Assembly: GCA_963702935.1 (NCBI GenBank)
Contig: OY969772.1
Location: 4,464,001 to 4,528,000, forward strand
Direction: 5' to 3'
DNA length: 64,000 nt
Origin: DAOTWA01 sp963702935
GTDB taxonomy: Bacteria > Chloroflexota > Anaerolineae > Anaerolineales > Anaerolineaceae
Shown in pieces: positions 29,995 through 38,186 of this stretch. Numbering within the stretch: the first letter of the stretch is position 1; each line of letters starts with the position of its first letter. Both the position numbers and the translations under genes were made by a program. Below the pieces are notes generated by a model. That model made no database searches, had not been told where the DNA came from, and saw only the letters and a program-made list of their open reading frames with translations.

Positions 29995-31113
29995 ATGACG
30001 AAGGAGTTTTCCATACCACTTGGGCGGATCTTCAACATCCCCATCGGGTTGGATTATTCGTGGTTCTTGATCTTTATCATTTTTACCTGGGCCCTGGCAG
30101 TCAATTATTTCCCCAGCGCCATTCCCAATTGGAGCACCCTTCAATACTGGTTGGCGGCGGCCCTTACGACGTTTCTTTTCTTCCTGGGGGTCTTGCTGCA
30201 CGAATTGGGCCATTCTATCGTGGCCCTTCGTTATCACATTCCCGTCAAGCGTATCCGCCTGCTGATTTTCGGCGGAGTATCCGAGATCACTACGGAACCG
30301 ACCAGCGCCCTGTCTGAATTCTGGATCGCTATTTCCGGGCCGCTGGTGAGCCTTGCCCTGGGGCTGGCTTTTGAGCTGGCGTCCCTCGTTTTGCCCGGCG
30401 GGTCGCCTGCCAGGATCATTGCCGGGTACCTGGCCGGTATCAACGTCCTCCTGGGAATATTCAACTTGATTCCCGGTTATCCCCTGGACGGCGGGCAGGT
30501 GCTGCGCGCTATCATTTGGGGCATTTCCCACAATAACCGCCGGGCGAATTTGATCACGGCTTACGTGGGCCGTTTCATCGCCTACCTGCTCATCCTTCTG
30601 GGGGTATGGTGGATGTTCCAGGGCAACCTGATCGACGGCCTGTGGATTGCCTTCATCGGCTGGTTTATGGAGAGCGCCGCCTCCACCCAGATTCAGCAGC
30701 AGTCCATTCGCGACCTGCTCGGTGGGCATACCGTATCCCAGGCCATGACGGTCAACTACTCTGTGCTACCCCCGGACATCACCTTGCAGGAGCTGGCCGA
30801 CGAGCACATCCTCGGAGAGGGCCGCCGCTTTTTCATCATCAAGGAGGGGGAGAATTTTACCGGGGTGCTCTCCCTGCGAGACGTCAAGAAGATTCCCCGG
30901 GAAGCCTGGCAGTCCACTCTCACCCGGCAGGCCATGATCCCGGTCGAGCAGGTGAACGTCGTTCATCCCGAAACGGGCCTGTGGGACGCGCTGGAAAAAA
31001 TGGATCACAATGGAGTAAACCAGCTCCCGGTCACGAGCGACCAGGGCCTCGCCGGCATCCTCAGCCGTGAAAATATCATCGGTTTCTTGCGCACGCTGCA
31101 AGAGATGCGCTAA
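29995..31113 (+). CDS. Site-2 protease family (M50) membrane metalloprotease with CBS domains
   Basis: The 372-aa protein has six or so membrane helices with HELGH (H69, E70, H73) in one and NLIPGYPLDGG (D165) in another, giving the intramembrane zinc site. Residues about 235-370 form a tandem CBS pair (VSQAMTVNYSVLP; PVTSDQGLAGILSRENIIGF), which usually senses adenosine nucleotides. This is the S2P/CBS class found in archaea and Chloroflexota. It would cleave membrane-embedded substrates such as anti-sigma factors; no partner is encoded nearby. AAGGGAT lies upstream of the ATG. Confidence 0.92.
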   Translation: MTKEFSIPLGRIFNIPIGLDYSWFLIFIIFTWALAVNYFPSAIPNWSTLQYWLAAALTTFLFFLGVLLHELGHSIVALRYHIPVKRIRLLIFGGVSEITTEPTSALSEFWIAISGPLVSLALGLAFELASLVLPGGSPARIIAGYLAGINVLLGIFNLIPGYPLDGGQVLRAIIWGISHNNRRANLITAYVGRFIAYLLILLGVWWMFQGNLIDGLWIAFIGWFMESAASTQIQQQSIRDLLGGHTVSQAMTVNYSVLPPDITLQELADEHILGEGRRFFIIKEGENFTGVLSLRDVKKIPREAWQSTLTRQAMIPVEQVNVVHPETGLWDALEKMDHNGVNQLPVTSDQGLAGILSRENIIGFLRTLQEMR

Positions 31114-31143
31114 TCTCCCCCGTTCTTTGGAGCCGTTTCCACA

Positions 31144-31860
31144 TCAGGGTTGGTTTTCTGGCGATCTTTCCATCGGCTCGAGCTTATAGCCAATCCCGCG
31201 CACGGTCACGATGCGCCGCGGGTGGTTGGGATCATCCTCGATCTTCTCCCTCAGCCAGCGGATGTGAACGTAGACCACCTGCGGCTCTCCGATGAATTCC
31301 GCGCCCCACACGCTCGCCAGCAGCTCGTCCGAAGAGATCACGCTGTTGGGCTTGATCGCTAACGTGTAGAGCAGGTCGAACTCGCGCGGCGTCAATTCCA
31401 CGGGTTGGGCGTTGATCGTCACCGTGTGGGCTGCCGGGTCGATGACCAGATCGCCGGCCTCCACTGGTAGGGGCGTATTCACCGGCAGCGGCTGGTGCTC
31501 CCAGCGGCGCATCACTGCTTTGATGCGCGCCATGAGCACGTCCAGCTCAAACGGCTTGGAAATGTAATCGTCCGCCCCTAGCTCCAGGCCCAGCACCTCG
31601 TCCAGCTCCCTGCGCCTGGCAGTGAGAAAAATGACGGGGGTGTCTAACTGTTCTTTGAAGAAATGCAGAGCTTCCAGCCCATCCATACCGGGCAGGCCGA
31701 TATCCAAAATGACCAGATCGGGCGGCTCCCGGCGGGCAAAGACCAGGCCGTCTTCGGCGCTGGCCGCCTTGCTCACCCGGTAGCCGGCCTGCTCTAAAGT
31801 GAAGGCTAGGCTGCGCCTCATCAGGGCATCATCGTCGATCAAAAGGAGATGTTTAGACAT
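31144..31860 (-). CDS. OmpR/PhoB-family response regulator (orphan)
   Basis: The 238-aa protein has a receiver domain with the acidic pair in LLIDDD, phospho-acceptor D53 in LVILDIGLPG, and Lys in DDYISKPF. A winged-helix effector follows (about 135-235: ELTPREFDLLYTLA, VYVHIRWLREKIE). I use the ATG at 31860; a TTG two codons earlier extends it slightly. No histidine kinase is adjacent, so its sensor must lie elsewhere. It converges on the M50 protease gene with a 30-bp gap. Confidence 0.9.
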   Translation of the reverse strand: MSKHLLLIDDDALMRRSLAFTLEQAGYRVSKAASAEDGLVFARREPPDLVILDIGLPGMDGLEALHFFKEQLDTPVIFLTARRRELDEVLGLELGADDYISKPFELDVLMARIKAVMRRWEHQPLPVNTPLPVEAGDLVIDPAAHTVTINAQPVELTPREFDLLYTLAIKPNSVISSDELLASVWGAEFIGEPQVVYVHIRWLREKIEDDPNHPRRIVTVRGIGYKLEPMERSPENQP

Positions 31861-32008
31861 GAACAACCTGAAGGCTCTCTCGCTAATATAAGGACGTAAA
31901 TGCTCAATCTACACAAATCGAGTAATCATTACAGAGGAATCGATCCACTGGATAAACTTTGGATAAGATCGAGTTGATTATACTGTATGCCAGAAGAAAG
32001 GGGAAATC

Positions 32009-32653
32009 TCACCCGCGAAAGTCGATGCCCCCGCGCGCCTTCGCCTTGCCCAGGATGCTCCAATATTCCGCCGCATCTTGCCGGCTGCTGACTTCCAGCT
32101 TCTGCAAGATATTATGCACGTGGTGCTTCACCGTCCCCACTTCGACGAACAATTGGTTGGCAATCGCCTGGTTCGTCATTCCCTGCCCGATGAGCTTTAG
32201 AATCTCGAATTCGCGTGGGGTAAGCTCGGCGGAATCGCTCCCATGCTCCGGGCGCCTGGAATCCTTCGCTCGAATACCCGCAGGCGCGTCTCTTTTTCCC
32301 GCATACACATTCCGGATGGTCCTCAGCAGAGTCGCGGTCGTGTCGCTGGGAAGGATGTGCGCGCAAACCCCCGGCGCAAGACAGGCAAGCGCTTCGTCTC
32401 CCGCTTTTCCCAGGCCGACCACCAGCATGCGCACCGCCGGAAATTCTTCTGCGATCCAGTGGGTGAGCTTCCCCGCCTCCCCCTTGGCCAGACCCGCGCT
32501 GATCAGCGCCACGTCACATCGCGCAAGGATGCCCGCCGCCTGCTCGGCCCCGTGAACGGATCCGATCACCTCGATATCCGCTTCGCCTTGCAGTAACGCG
32601 GCGATCAGATCATTGACCAGAGGCACCTCGTTTACGATCAGCACACGGATCAT
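32009..32653 (-). CDS. NarL/LuxR-type regulator with degenerate receiver domain
   Basis: The protein (about 214 aa from MIRVLIVNE) has a C-terminal LuxR-type helix-turn-helix (LTPREFEILKLIGQGMTNQA and TVKHHVHNILQKL). The N-terminal receiver-like domain lacks the key residues: the acidic pair is NE, the phospho-acceptor strand reads DVALISAGL with Ser where Asp is expected, and the Lys strand reads AHILPSD. It is therefore probably not phosphorylated and may respond to another signal or dimerise constitutively. Several start codons are possible (32653-32698); the chosen one begins the receiver fold. Confidence 0.85.
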   Translation of the reverse strand: MIRVLIVNEVPLVNDLIAALLQGEADIEVIGSVHGAEQAAGILARCDVALISAGLAKGEAGKLTHWIAEEFPAVRMLVVGLGKAGDEALACLAPGVCAHILPSDTTATLLRTIRNVYAGKRDAPAGIRAKDSRRPEHGSDSAELTPREFEILKLIGQGMTNQAIANQLFVEVGTVKHHVHNILQKLEVSSRQDAAEYWSILGKAKARGGIDFRG

Positions 32654-32719
32654 GGCCATCCACCAACCCAATTTCATTATAAGGGTTTTCAGATACAATT
32701 CAACCGGGTCATTCCCGGC

Positions 32720-34267
32720 TCAGCCCTCCCTCGCCCGGCGAATCAAGTCTTGCTTGAGATCCCATAATCCCTCGGTCAAAGACACGTGATAGGTGTGGGG
32801 ATTCATCAAACGTTTGACGCCTGCGTCCAGGCGATCTACGTCGGCCTGGCGCACCTGGCGAATCGCGTCGATGCTGGGCAGGCCGTAGACCACCTTGCCC
32901 CCTTTCACCACGTCCACCTGCAGCGCCTCGATTCCCGACAGATCCTTAGGGTGCAGCAGGCGGTAGCGCGCGTTATCCATCGGGTGGCGCAGCAAGAGGC
33001 TCTCCATCGTGCGTGGGTCTTCACTGTCCAGGCTGAGCAGGTCGGCGGTGGCCTTCTCGCGCTGATCATAGAGGCGCCAGGCCAATTTATGGCCGGGGTT
33101 GAGCGTCTTTTCGGGCGTCTCTGAGATCTTGATGGCCGGCACCCATTCCTCCTGGTCGCACACCGCCACCAGCTTATACACGCCGTCCAGGGCCGAGGCT
33201 CCTTCGGAAGTAATCAGGCGCGTTCCCACCCCAAACGTCAGGCGGTGGATCAGTTGGACGGGGTCCACCCCATACCGGCTGGCTTCCTGCTGGATCTGGG
33301 TGATGATCTGCCAGATGACGTGCTCGTCGAGCTGGTTAGACAGCACGATGCGCACTTCGGGAAAGCCGGCCTGATCCAACATGCGCGCAGCTTGAATGCT
33401 CAGGTAGGCCAGGTCTCCTGAATCCAGGCGGATTCCCGACGGCTTGTATCCCTGAGCGCGCAGCTCTTCGAACACCCGGATGGCGTTAGGGACGCCGCTT
33501 TCCAGGGTGTTGATGGTGTCCACCAGGAGCAGACAATCGTCCGGGTACATCTTGGCGTAAGCGCGGAAGGCCTCCAGCTCGCCCTCGCCCAGGGCCATGA
33601 ACACCTGCACGAGGCTATGCGCATGAGTCCCTTTAGGCGGATATCCCAGCACCGCTGAGATCCCCACGTTCGAGGTGAAAACCGCCCCGCCGATCAGCGC
33701 CGCTCTGGCTCCGGCGTTGCCGGCCCCGTCCTGGGCGCGGCGCAGGCCGAACTCCAGCATGGGCTGCCCGTGGCCGACCTCGTGCAGGCGCGCCGCGCGC
33801 GTCGCGATCAGGGTCTGGAAGTTCAAGTGGTTGAGCAGGGCCGTCTCGAGCAACTGCGCCACCGCCAACGGGCCTTGAACCACCGTGATGGGCACGTTCG
33901 GGTGCACCACCCGGCCTTCCGGGATGGCGCGTATCTCCAGGTCGGCGATGAAATCCACCGTCCTCAGCCATTCCAGAAAATCCTCCGCGAACACCCGCTC
34001 GCCGGAGGGCGATTTCAGGCTGCGAAGGTAATCGATCTCCGCGTCGCGGAAACGCGCCTCCTGCATCCAGTCCAGCAGCCATTCCAGGCCGGCGTTGATG
34101 CAATAACCGGCCTGATGAGAGCCGTAATCCGGATAACTGCGGAAGTAATGGTCGAATTGCGCCACCTTTTGATGGATCCCCCAACGGAAATACAGTTGAG
34201 CCATGGTCAACTGGTAGAAGTCGGTAAACAGGATGCCCTCTGCCAGTTGCCGTTCGTTTTTTTTCAT
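32720..34267 (-). CDS. pncB: Nicotinate phosphoribosyltransferase
   Basis: This 515-aa protein begins MKKNERQLAEGILFTDFYQL, with the DFYQLTM motif of NAPRTases. It carries FDHYFRSYPDYG, LEFGLRRAQDG, GYPPKGTHAHSLV (the catalytic His region) and SGDLAYLS. It converts nicotinate and PRPP, with ATP hydrolysis, to nicotinate mononucleotide in NAD salvage. The ATG at 34267 has GGAGTG upstream. It is divergent from the beta-glucosidase; the two starts are 112 bp apart. The length is slightly above that of the E. coli enzyme, as in other pncB2-type members. Confidence 0.93.
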   Translation of the reverse strand: MKKNERQLAEGILFTDFYQLTMAQLYFRWGIHQKVAQFDHYFRSYPDYGSHQAGYCINAGLEWLLDWMQEARFRDAEIDYLRSLKSPSGERVFAEDFLEWLRTVDFIADLEIRAIPEGRVVHPNVPITVVQGPLAVAQLLETALLNHLNFQTLIATRAARLHEVGHGQPMLEFGLRRAQDGAGNAGARAALIGGAVFTSNVGISAVLGYPPKGTHAHSLVQVFMALGEGELEAFRAYAKMYPDDCLLLVDTINTLESGVPNAIRVFEELRAQGYKPSGIRLDSGDLAYLSIQAARMLDQAGFPEVRIVLSNQLDEHVIWQIITQIQQEASRYGVDPVQLIHRLTFGVGTRLITSEGASALDGVYKLVAVCDQEEWVPAIKISETPEKTLNPGHKLAWRLYDQREKATADLLSLDSEDPRTMESLLLRHPMDNARYRLLHPKDLSGIEALQVDVVKGGKVVYGLPSIDAIRQVRQADVDRLDAGVKRLMNPHTYHVSLTEGLWDLKQDLIRRAREG

Positions 34268-34292
34268 AAACCGACACTCCAAAGATCGATAT

Positions 34293-34321
34293 TTGACGCC
34301 ACGTTTTCCCTATTGTATACT
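34293..34321 (+). promoter_or_regulatory. Sigma70-type promoter of the beta-glucosidase
   Basis: TTGACG (34293-34298), a 17-bp spacer and TATACT (34316-34321). The expected start of transcription near 34328 leaves a leader of about 50 nt with a GGGAGAG Shine-Dalgarno. Confidence 0.75.
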
Positions 34322-34379
34322 CTTTATCTGTCGTTGGGAGCGCGATTCTTATTTCAAAGTCTTATCCGGGAGAGCGTTC

Positions 34380-35732
34380 ATGGCCGATCCAGAATTTCTC
34401 AAGTTCAAAGAGGGTTTTCTGTGGGGCGCGGCGACCTCCGCCTATCAGATCGAAGGCGCCTGGAACCTGGACGGGAAAGGCCCTTCCATCTGGGATCGAT
34501 TCGTGCGCCTGCCCGGCAAGGTGCGGGGCGGCGAGACCGGCGACCTGGCCGTCGATCATTACCATCGCTGGCGAGAAGACGTGCGCATCATGGCCGGGCT
34601 GGGCCTGAAAGTTTACCGCTTTTCCATCGCCTGGACGCGCATCTTCCCTACCGGGCGGGGCGCAGTCAACCCCGCCGGCCTGGATTTTTACGACCGCATG
34701 GTCGACGCCCTGCTGGAAAACGGCATCCAGCCCATCCCCACCCTGTTCCATTACGATCTCCCCCAGGCTCTTCACGAGCAGGGCGGCTGGCCCGCGCGCG
34801 CCACGGCCGATTATTTCGGCGACTACGCGCGAGTCGTCGGGCAGCGCCTGGGCGACCGCGTGAGTTATTGGATCACGCATAACGAGCCTTTCGTCACCGC
34901 CGTGCTGGGCTATTTTCTCGGCGACCACGCCCCCGGCCTCCAGGACCCCGCCGCGGCTTTTCACGCCACCCATACCCTGCTGCTCTCCCACGGCAAAGCC
35001 GTCCAGGCGCTGCGCTCCGTCGTGCGCCAACCCGCCCAGATTGGCATCGCCCTCAACCTCAGCCCGGTGCACGCCGCTTCGCAGGACGCAAGTGACCGGC
35101 AGGCTGCCGCTCGCTTCGATGCCTTCCTCAACCGCGCCTACCTGGAGCCGATCCTCCTGGGCCGCTACCCACAGGAGATCTTCGAGCTTGGCGGCGCCTT
35201 CTTCCCCGAGGTTGCCGCCGGGGACATGGCCACCATCTCGGCTCCCATCGATTTCCTGGGAGTGAACTATTACAACCGCTCCGTGATGAAATTCGACGCG
35301 AGCGTCCCCATCCTGCAAGCCGCGCAGGTCTACCCCCAGGGAAACGATTACTCCCAGATGTGGGAGATCTACCCGCCGGGGATCTACGAGCTGGTGGCGC
35401 GCGTGTGGCAAGATTACCACCCCAAGAGCATCTTCGTCACCGAAAACGGCGTGCCCGTCCCGGATGGCCTCGATTTCGACGGGCGCGTGCGCGACGTGCG
35501 CCGCATCCAGTTTCTCCAGGATCACCTCGTGCAGGTGCATCGCGCCCTCCAGGAAGGCATCCCCATCCAGGGATACCTGGTGTGGTCGCTGATGGACAAT
35601 TTCGAGTGGGCGCTGGGCTACCAGATGCGCTTCGGGCTGGTTTACGTGGATTTCCAGGATTTATCACGCACCGTCAAAGACAGCGGTCGCTGGTTCAGCC
35701 GGGTCATCCGTGAGAATGGATTTTTAGCATAA
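34380..35732 (+). CDS. Beta-glucosidase, glycoside hydrolase family 1
   Basis: The 450-aa protein has the GH1 N-terminal signature FLWGAATSAYQIEGAW, the acid/base glutamate E169 in THNEP, and the nucleophile E355 in FVTENG. SLMDNFEWALGY near the end is also diagnostic. The ATG at 34380 has GGGAGAGC upstream and follows a good promoter. There is no signal peptide, so it is cytoplasmic and cleaves imported cello-oligosaccharides or beta-glucosides. No sugar transporter is adjacent. Confidence 0.96.
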   Translation: MADPEFLKFKEGFLWGAATSAYQIEGAWNLDGKGPSIWDRFVRLPGKVRGGETGDLAVDHYHRWREDVRIMAGLGLKVYRFSIAWTRIFPTGRGAVNPAGLDFYDRMVDALLENGIQPIPTLFHYDLPQALHEQGGWPARATADYFGDYARVVGQRLGDRVSYWITHNEPFVTAVLGYFLGDHAPGLQDPAAAFHATHTLLLSHGKAVQALRSVVRQPAQIGIALNLSPVHAASQDASDRQAAARFDAFLNRAYLEPILLGRYPQEIFELGGAFFPEVAAGDMATISAPIDFLGVNYYNRSVMKFDASVPILQAAQVYPQGNDYSQMWEIYPPGIYELVARVWQDYHPKSIFVTENGVPVPDGLDFDGRVRDVRRIQFLQDHLVQVHRALQEGIPIQGYLVWSLMDNFEWALGYQMRFGLVYVDFQDLSRTVKDSGRWFSRVIRENGFLA

Positions 35733-35743
35733 TCGGGGATGGC

Positions 35744-35772
35744 TTGCTTTTTGCCGCCTTCGACTATACAAT
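35744..35772 (+). promoter_or_regulatory. Promoter upstream of the molybdenum hydroxylase genes, now cut off by the IS
   Basis: TTGCTT (35744-35749), a 17-bp spacer and TACAAT (35767-35772). The insertion sequence begins 18 bp downstream, so this promoter was probably next to the coxM-like gene before insertion. Confidence 0.5.
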
Positions 35773-35790
35773 CGTAATATCTTACTAATA

Positions 35791-36773
35791 ACGTGAGTAC
35801 GGGTTAGGCGGGCAGGCCTGCCAGGACATCTCGGCCTAACGACGGTTTCTTGGGCTGGCGGGCATAAGCAATCAGTCCGCACAGCAAATTGACTACAAAG
35901 TTGCGCACGCTGCGGTGACGGGAATGCTCAATTTGGGAGATATTTTTCAATTGATCAATCACCGATTCAACAATGGCCCGTTTGCGCAGCAGCAAGCGAT
36001 CCGTCAAAGTCATCGGCAGGCGATTTTTGGAGTTGTTGCGCAGCTTAGTGATCAAGTCCAGTCCCAGGGTTTGTTGGAGCAGGTCATGCAGCGGTTGGGA
36101 AATATAGCCTTTATCGCCAAACAGCTTGCCAAACAAGGTGTGCGCCAGATGTGGGACCGGTTGGCGATCATCGACATTGGCGGGAGTGAGCTGGATATTG
36201 AGCAGTTCGCCGCGGTCATTGATCACCAGGTGCAGTTTGAAGCCAAAAAACCAGCCCGTGGAGGTCTTGCCCCGCTCGGCCAGACCGGCAAAGACCTTGT
36301 GCGAAGCGATGCGCTGGGTCAGACACACGTCAATCGCGGTGGAATCGATGAACGACAGCCCCGTGCAGTCCCCCAAGCAGGTGGTGTGGAAATAGGCACA
36401 TAAAGGCATGAGGGCGGAGGGAATAAAGTCCACAAAGCGAGTGTAACTGACCAGCCCGGGGAACTCGCCGCGCAGGTGCGGCAAGACATCCTCACAGTAG
36501 TAGGCCTTGAAGTTGCGGTAATGGGATTGATGGAAGTAGATGAGGATGGTCATGATTTCACTCAAGCTCAGCGAGCGATCCCGGTGGCGGGTTTGAAGAC
36601 CGCTCTGGACCAACTGCTGTTCATAAAACGGGAGAAAGCCTTTGCAAAAATCATCGACATCACAGAACAACTCGAGTAAACTGTCCATTGGGACTCCTCT
36701 AGAGCAAACCGGTTGTGGTGACCACAGTTTACTCTATTCGGAGTCCTTCTGTCGCCTTATCCCGTACTCACGT
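35791..36773. mobile_element. IS982-family-like insertion sequence, complete, 983 bp
   Basis: The terminal inverted repeats begin ACGTGAGTACGGG on both ends and continue with partial similarity for about 25 bp. Flanking 5-bp direct repeats TAATA lie at 35786-35790 and 36774-36778, which is the expected target duplication. It encodes one intact transposase. Its sharp ends and intact ORF suggest a recent insertion. Confidence 0.88.
35804..36688 (-). CDS. IS982-family-like transposase
   Basis: The 294-aa protein has a DDE arrangement: GLSFIDSTAIDVC (first Asp), LFGDKGYIS (second Asp) and AIVESVIDQLKN (Glu). The N-terminus (LSEIMTILIYFHQSHYRNFK) and the FHTTCLG region fit the IS982 group. The ATG at 36688 has GGAG just upstream. 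It fills nearly the whole element and shows no frameshift, unlike several neighbours. Confidence 0.9.
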   Translation of the reverse strand: MDSLLELFCDVDDFCKGFLPFYEQQLVQSGLQTRHRDRSLSLSEIMTILIYFHQSHYRNFKAYYCEDVLPHLRGEFPGLVSYTRFVDFIPSALMPLCAYFHTTCLGDCTGLSFIDSTAIDVCLTQRIASHKVFAGLAERGKTSTGWFFGFKLHLVINDRGELLNIQLTPANVDDRQPVPHLAHTLFGKLFGDKGYISQPLHDLLQQTLGLDLITKLRNNSKNRLPMTLTDRLLLRKRAIVESVIDQLKNISQIEHSRHRSVRNFVVNLLCGLIAYARQPKKPSLGRDVLAGLPA

Positions 36774-36798
36774 TAATATTATCTTTTACAGGTTAATT

Positions 36799-37677
36799 GT
36801 GAAACCGGCTCCTTTCCGTTACCTGGCGCCCGCTTCCCTGGCGGAAGCCCTGGATCAAATGGCGCAATATGGCGCGGACGCGCGACCTCTCGCCGGCGGC
36901 CAGAGCCTGGTCGCCTCGCTGAACTTTCGCTGCCTGAAGCCGGCCGTCCTGGTGGACCTCAACCCCCTGCCCGGCTTGAGCTTCGTCCGCGTGGACGCGC
37001 AGGGAGAGGTGGTCATCGGCGCGATGACGCGCCAGCGCACGCTCGAGTTCGATCCTCTGCTCGCCGGGCAGCTCCCTCTTCTTCACGCCGCCGTGCCTTA
37101 CATCGCCCACGCCGCCATCCGCAACCGCGGCACGCTCGGCGGCAGCCTGTCCTATTCCGACCCGGCCTCCGAGCTGCCCGCCGTGACTCTGGCGCTCGGC
37201 GCCCGCTACAAGGCCGCCAGCGCGCGTGGGGAGCGCTGGATTCGCGCCGAAGATTTCTTCACCGGCCTGTTCGCCAACGCCCTCGCGCCCGACGAGCTGC
37301 TGGTCGAAGTGGCCCTACCGCCCGTTCCCCCACGCACCACCTGGGGATTTCAGGAGTCCTCCCGCCGCCTGGGCGACCGGGTCATGCTGGGCGTGGCCGC
37401 CTGGGTCACCCTGGACGCAGCCGGCGTCTGCCGCGAGGCGCGCCTGGCCTATATGAACGCCGCCCCCACGCCGCTGCTGGCGCGTAGCGCGGCCCGCGCG
37501 CTGGTGGGCGAGAAAGCCTCTCCCCAGGCCATCCAGGCGGCCGCCGGCGCCGCCCAGGACGATCTCCAGCCTTTGGAGGACGTCCACGCTTCCCCGGCCT
37601 TCAAACGCTCCCTGGCGCGCGAGCTAACCGTGCGCGCGCTGACGGAAGCCTTCGCGCGCGCCGGGGTGATCCTATAG
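36799..37677 (+). CDS. FAD-binding subunit of a molybdenum hydroxylase (CoxM/XdhB-like)
   Basis: The 292-aa protein starts at a GTG at 36799 with ACAGG upstream (VKPAPFRYLAPASLAEALDQ). ARPLAGGQSLVASLNFR and AAIRNRGTLGGSLSYSDPAS are the two FAD-binding loops of the PCMH fold. The C-terminal half is a CO-dehydrogenase flavoprotein C domain. It relays electrons from the [2Fe-2S] subunit to an acceptor. The IS ends 25 bp upstream, so the reading frame extension into the IS should not be counted as coding. Confidence 0.92.
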   Translation: MKPAPFRYLAPASLAEALDQMAQYGADARPLAGGQSLVASLNFRCLKPAVLVDLNPLPGLSFVRVDAQGEVVIGAMTRQRTLEFDPLLAGQLPLLHAAVPYIAHAAIRNRGTLGGSLSYSDPASELPAVTLALGARYKAASARGERWIRAEDFFTGLFANALAPDELLVEVALPPVPPRTTWGFQESSRRLGDRVMLGVAAWVTLDAAGVCREARLAYMNAAPTPLLARSAARALVGEKASPQAIQAAAGAAQDDLQPLEDVHASPAFKRSLARELTVRALTEAFARAGVIL

Positions 37678-37697
37678 TTGTCTTGGGAGATGTCGCC

Positions 37698-38186
37698 ATG
37701 CCCCCTGATCAGCACTCCCTCCAGGTGACCGTCAACGGGCGTTCTTACCAACGCCAGGTGGAAGGCCGCCTGCTCTTGAGCGACTTCCTGCGCAACGAGC
37801 TTGGCCTGACCGGCACACACGTGGGCTGCGAGCAAGGCGTTTGCGGCGCCTGTACCCTGCTCTACGATGGAGCGCCCGTGCGCTCCTGCCTGATGCTGGC
37901 CGTGCAGGCCAACGGGCATACCCTCACCACTGTCGAAGGGCTGGCCTCCCGCGAGGAAGAGCTTCACCCCCTGCAGCGCGCCTTCTGGGAATCCCACGCC
38001 CTGCAATGCGGCTTCTGCACCCCCGGCTTCCTGATGACCCTGATCCCCTTCCTGGCGGAAAACGAGCACCCCACGGAGGCCGACATCCGCGAGATCCTCT
38101 CCGGCAACCTGTGCCGCTGCACCGGCTATGCGCATATCGTGGACGCCGTCCTCCAGGCCGCCGAGAAAGGCGCCCGCCATGGCTGA
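37698..38186 (+). CDS. [2Fe-2S] subunit of a molybdenum hydroxylase (CoxS/XdhC-like)
   Basis: The 162-aa protein has a plant-type [2Fe-2S] site, GCEQGVCGACTLLYDG plus a later Cys, and the second helical [2Fe-2S] domain with CGFCTPGF and CRCTGY. I choose the ATG at 37698, which has GGGAGATG upstream. It follows the FAD subunit by 20 bp and overlaps the large subunit by 8 bp, so the three are co-translated. Confidence 0.95.
   Translation: MPPDQHSLQVTVNGRSYQRQVEGRLLLSDFLRNELGLTGTHVGCEQGVCGACTLLYDGAPVRSCLMLAVQANGHTLTTVEGLASREEELHPLQRAFWESHALQCGFCTPGFLMTLIPFLAENEHPTEADIREILSGNLCRCTGYAHIVDAVLQAAEKGARHG

Noticed and set aside
29872..30729. 285-aa minus-strand frame opposite the site-2 protease
   Set aside because: It mirrors a well-supported plus-strand gene and its composition is that of an antisense shadow.
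36715..36798. N-terminal extension of the CoxM-like gene into the insertion sequence
   Set aside because: The extension is IS terminal sequence; the GTG at 36799 with ACAGG upstream begins the conserved domain.
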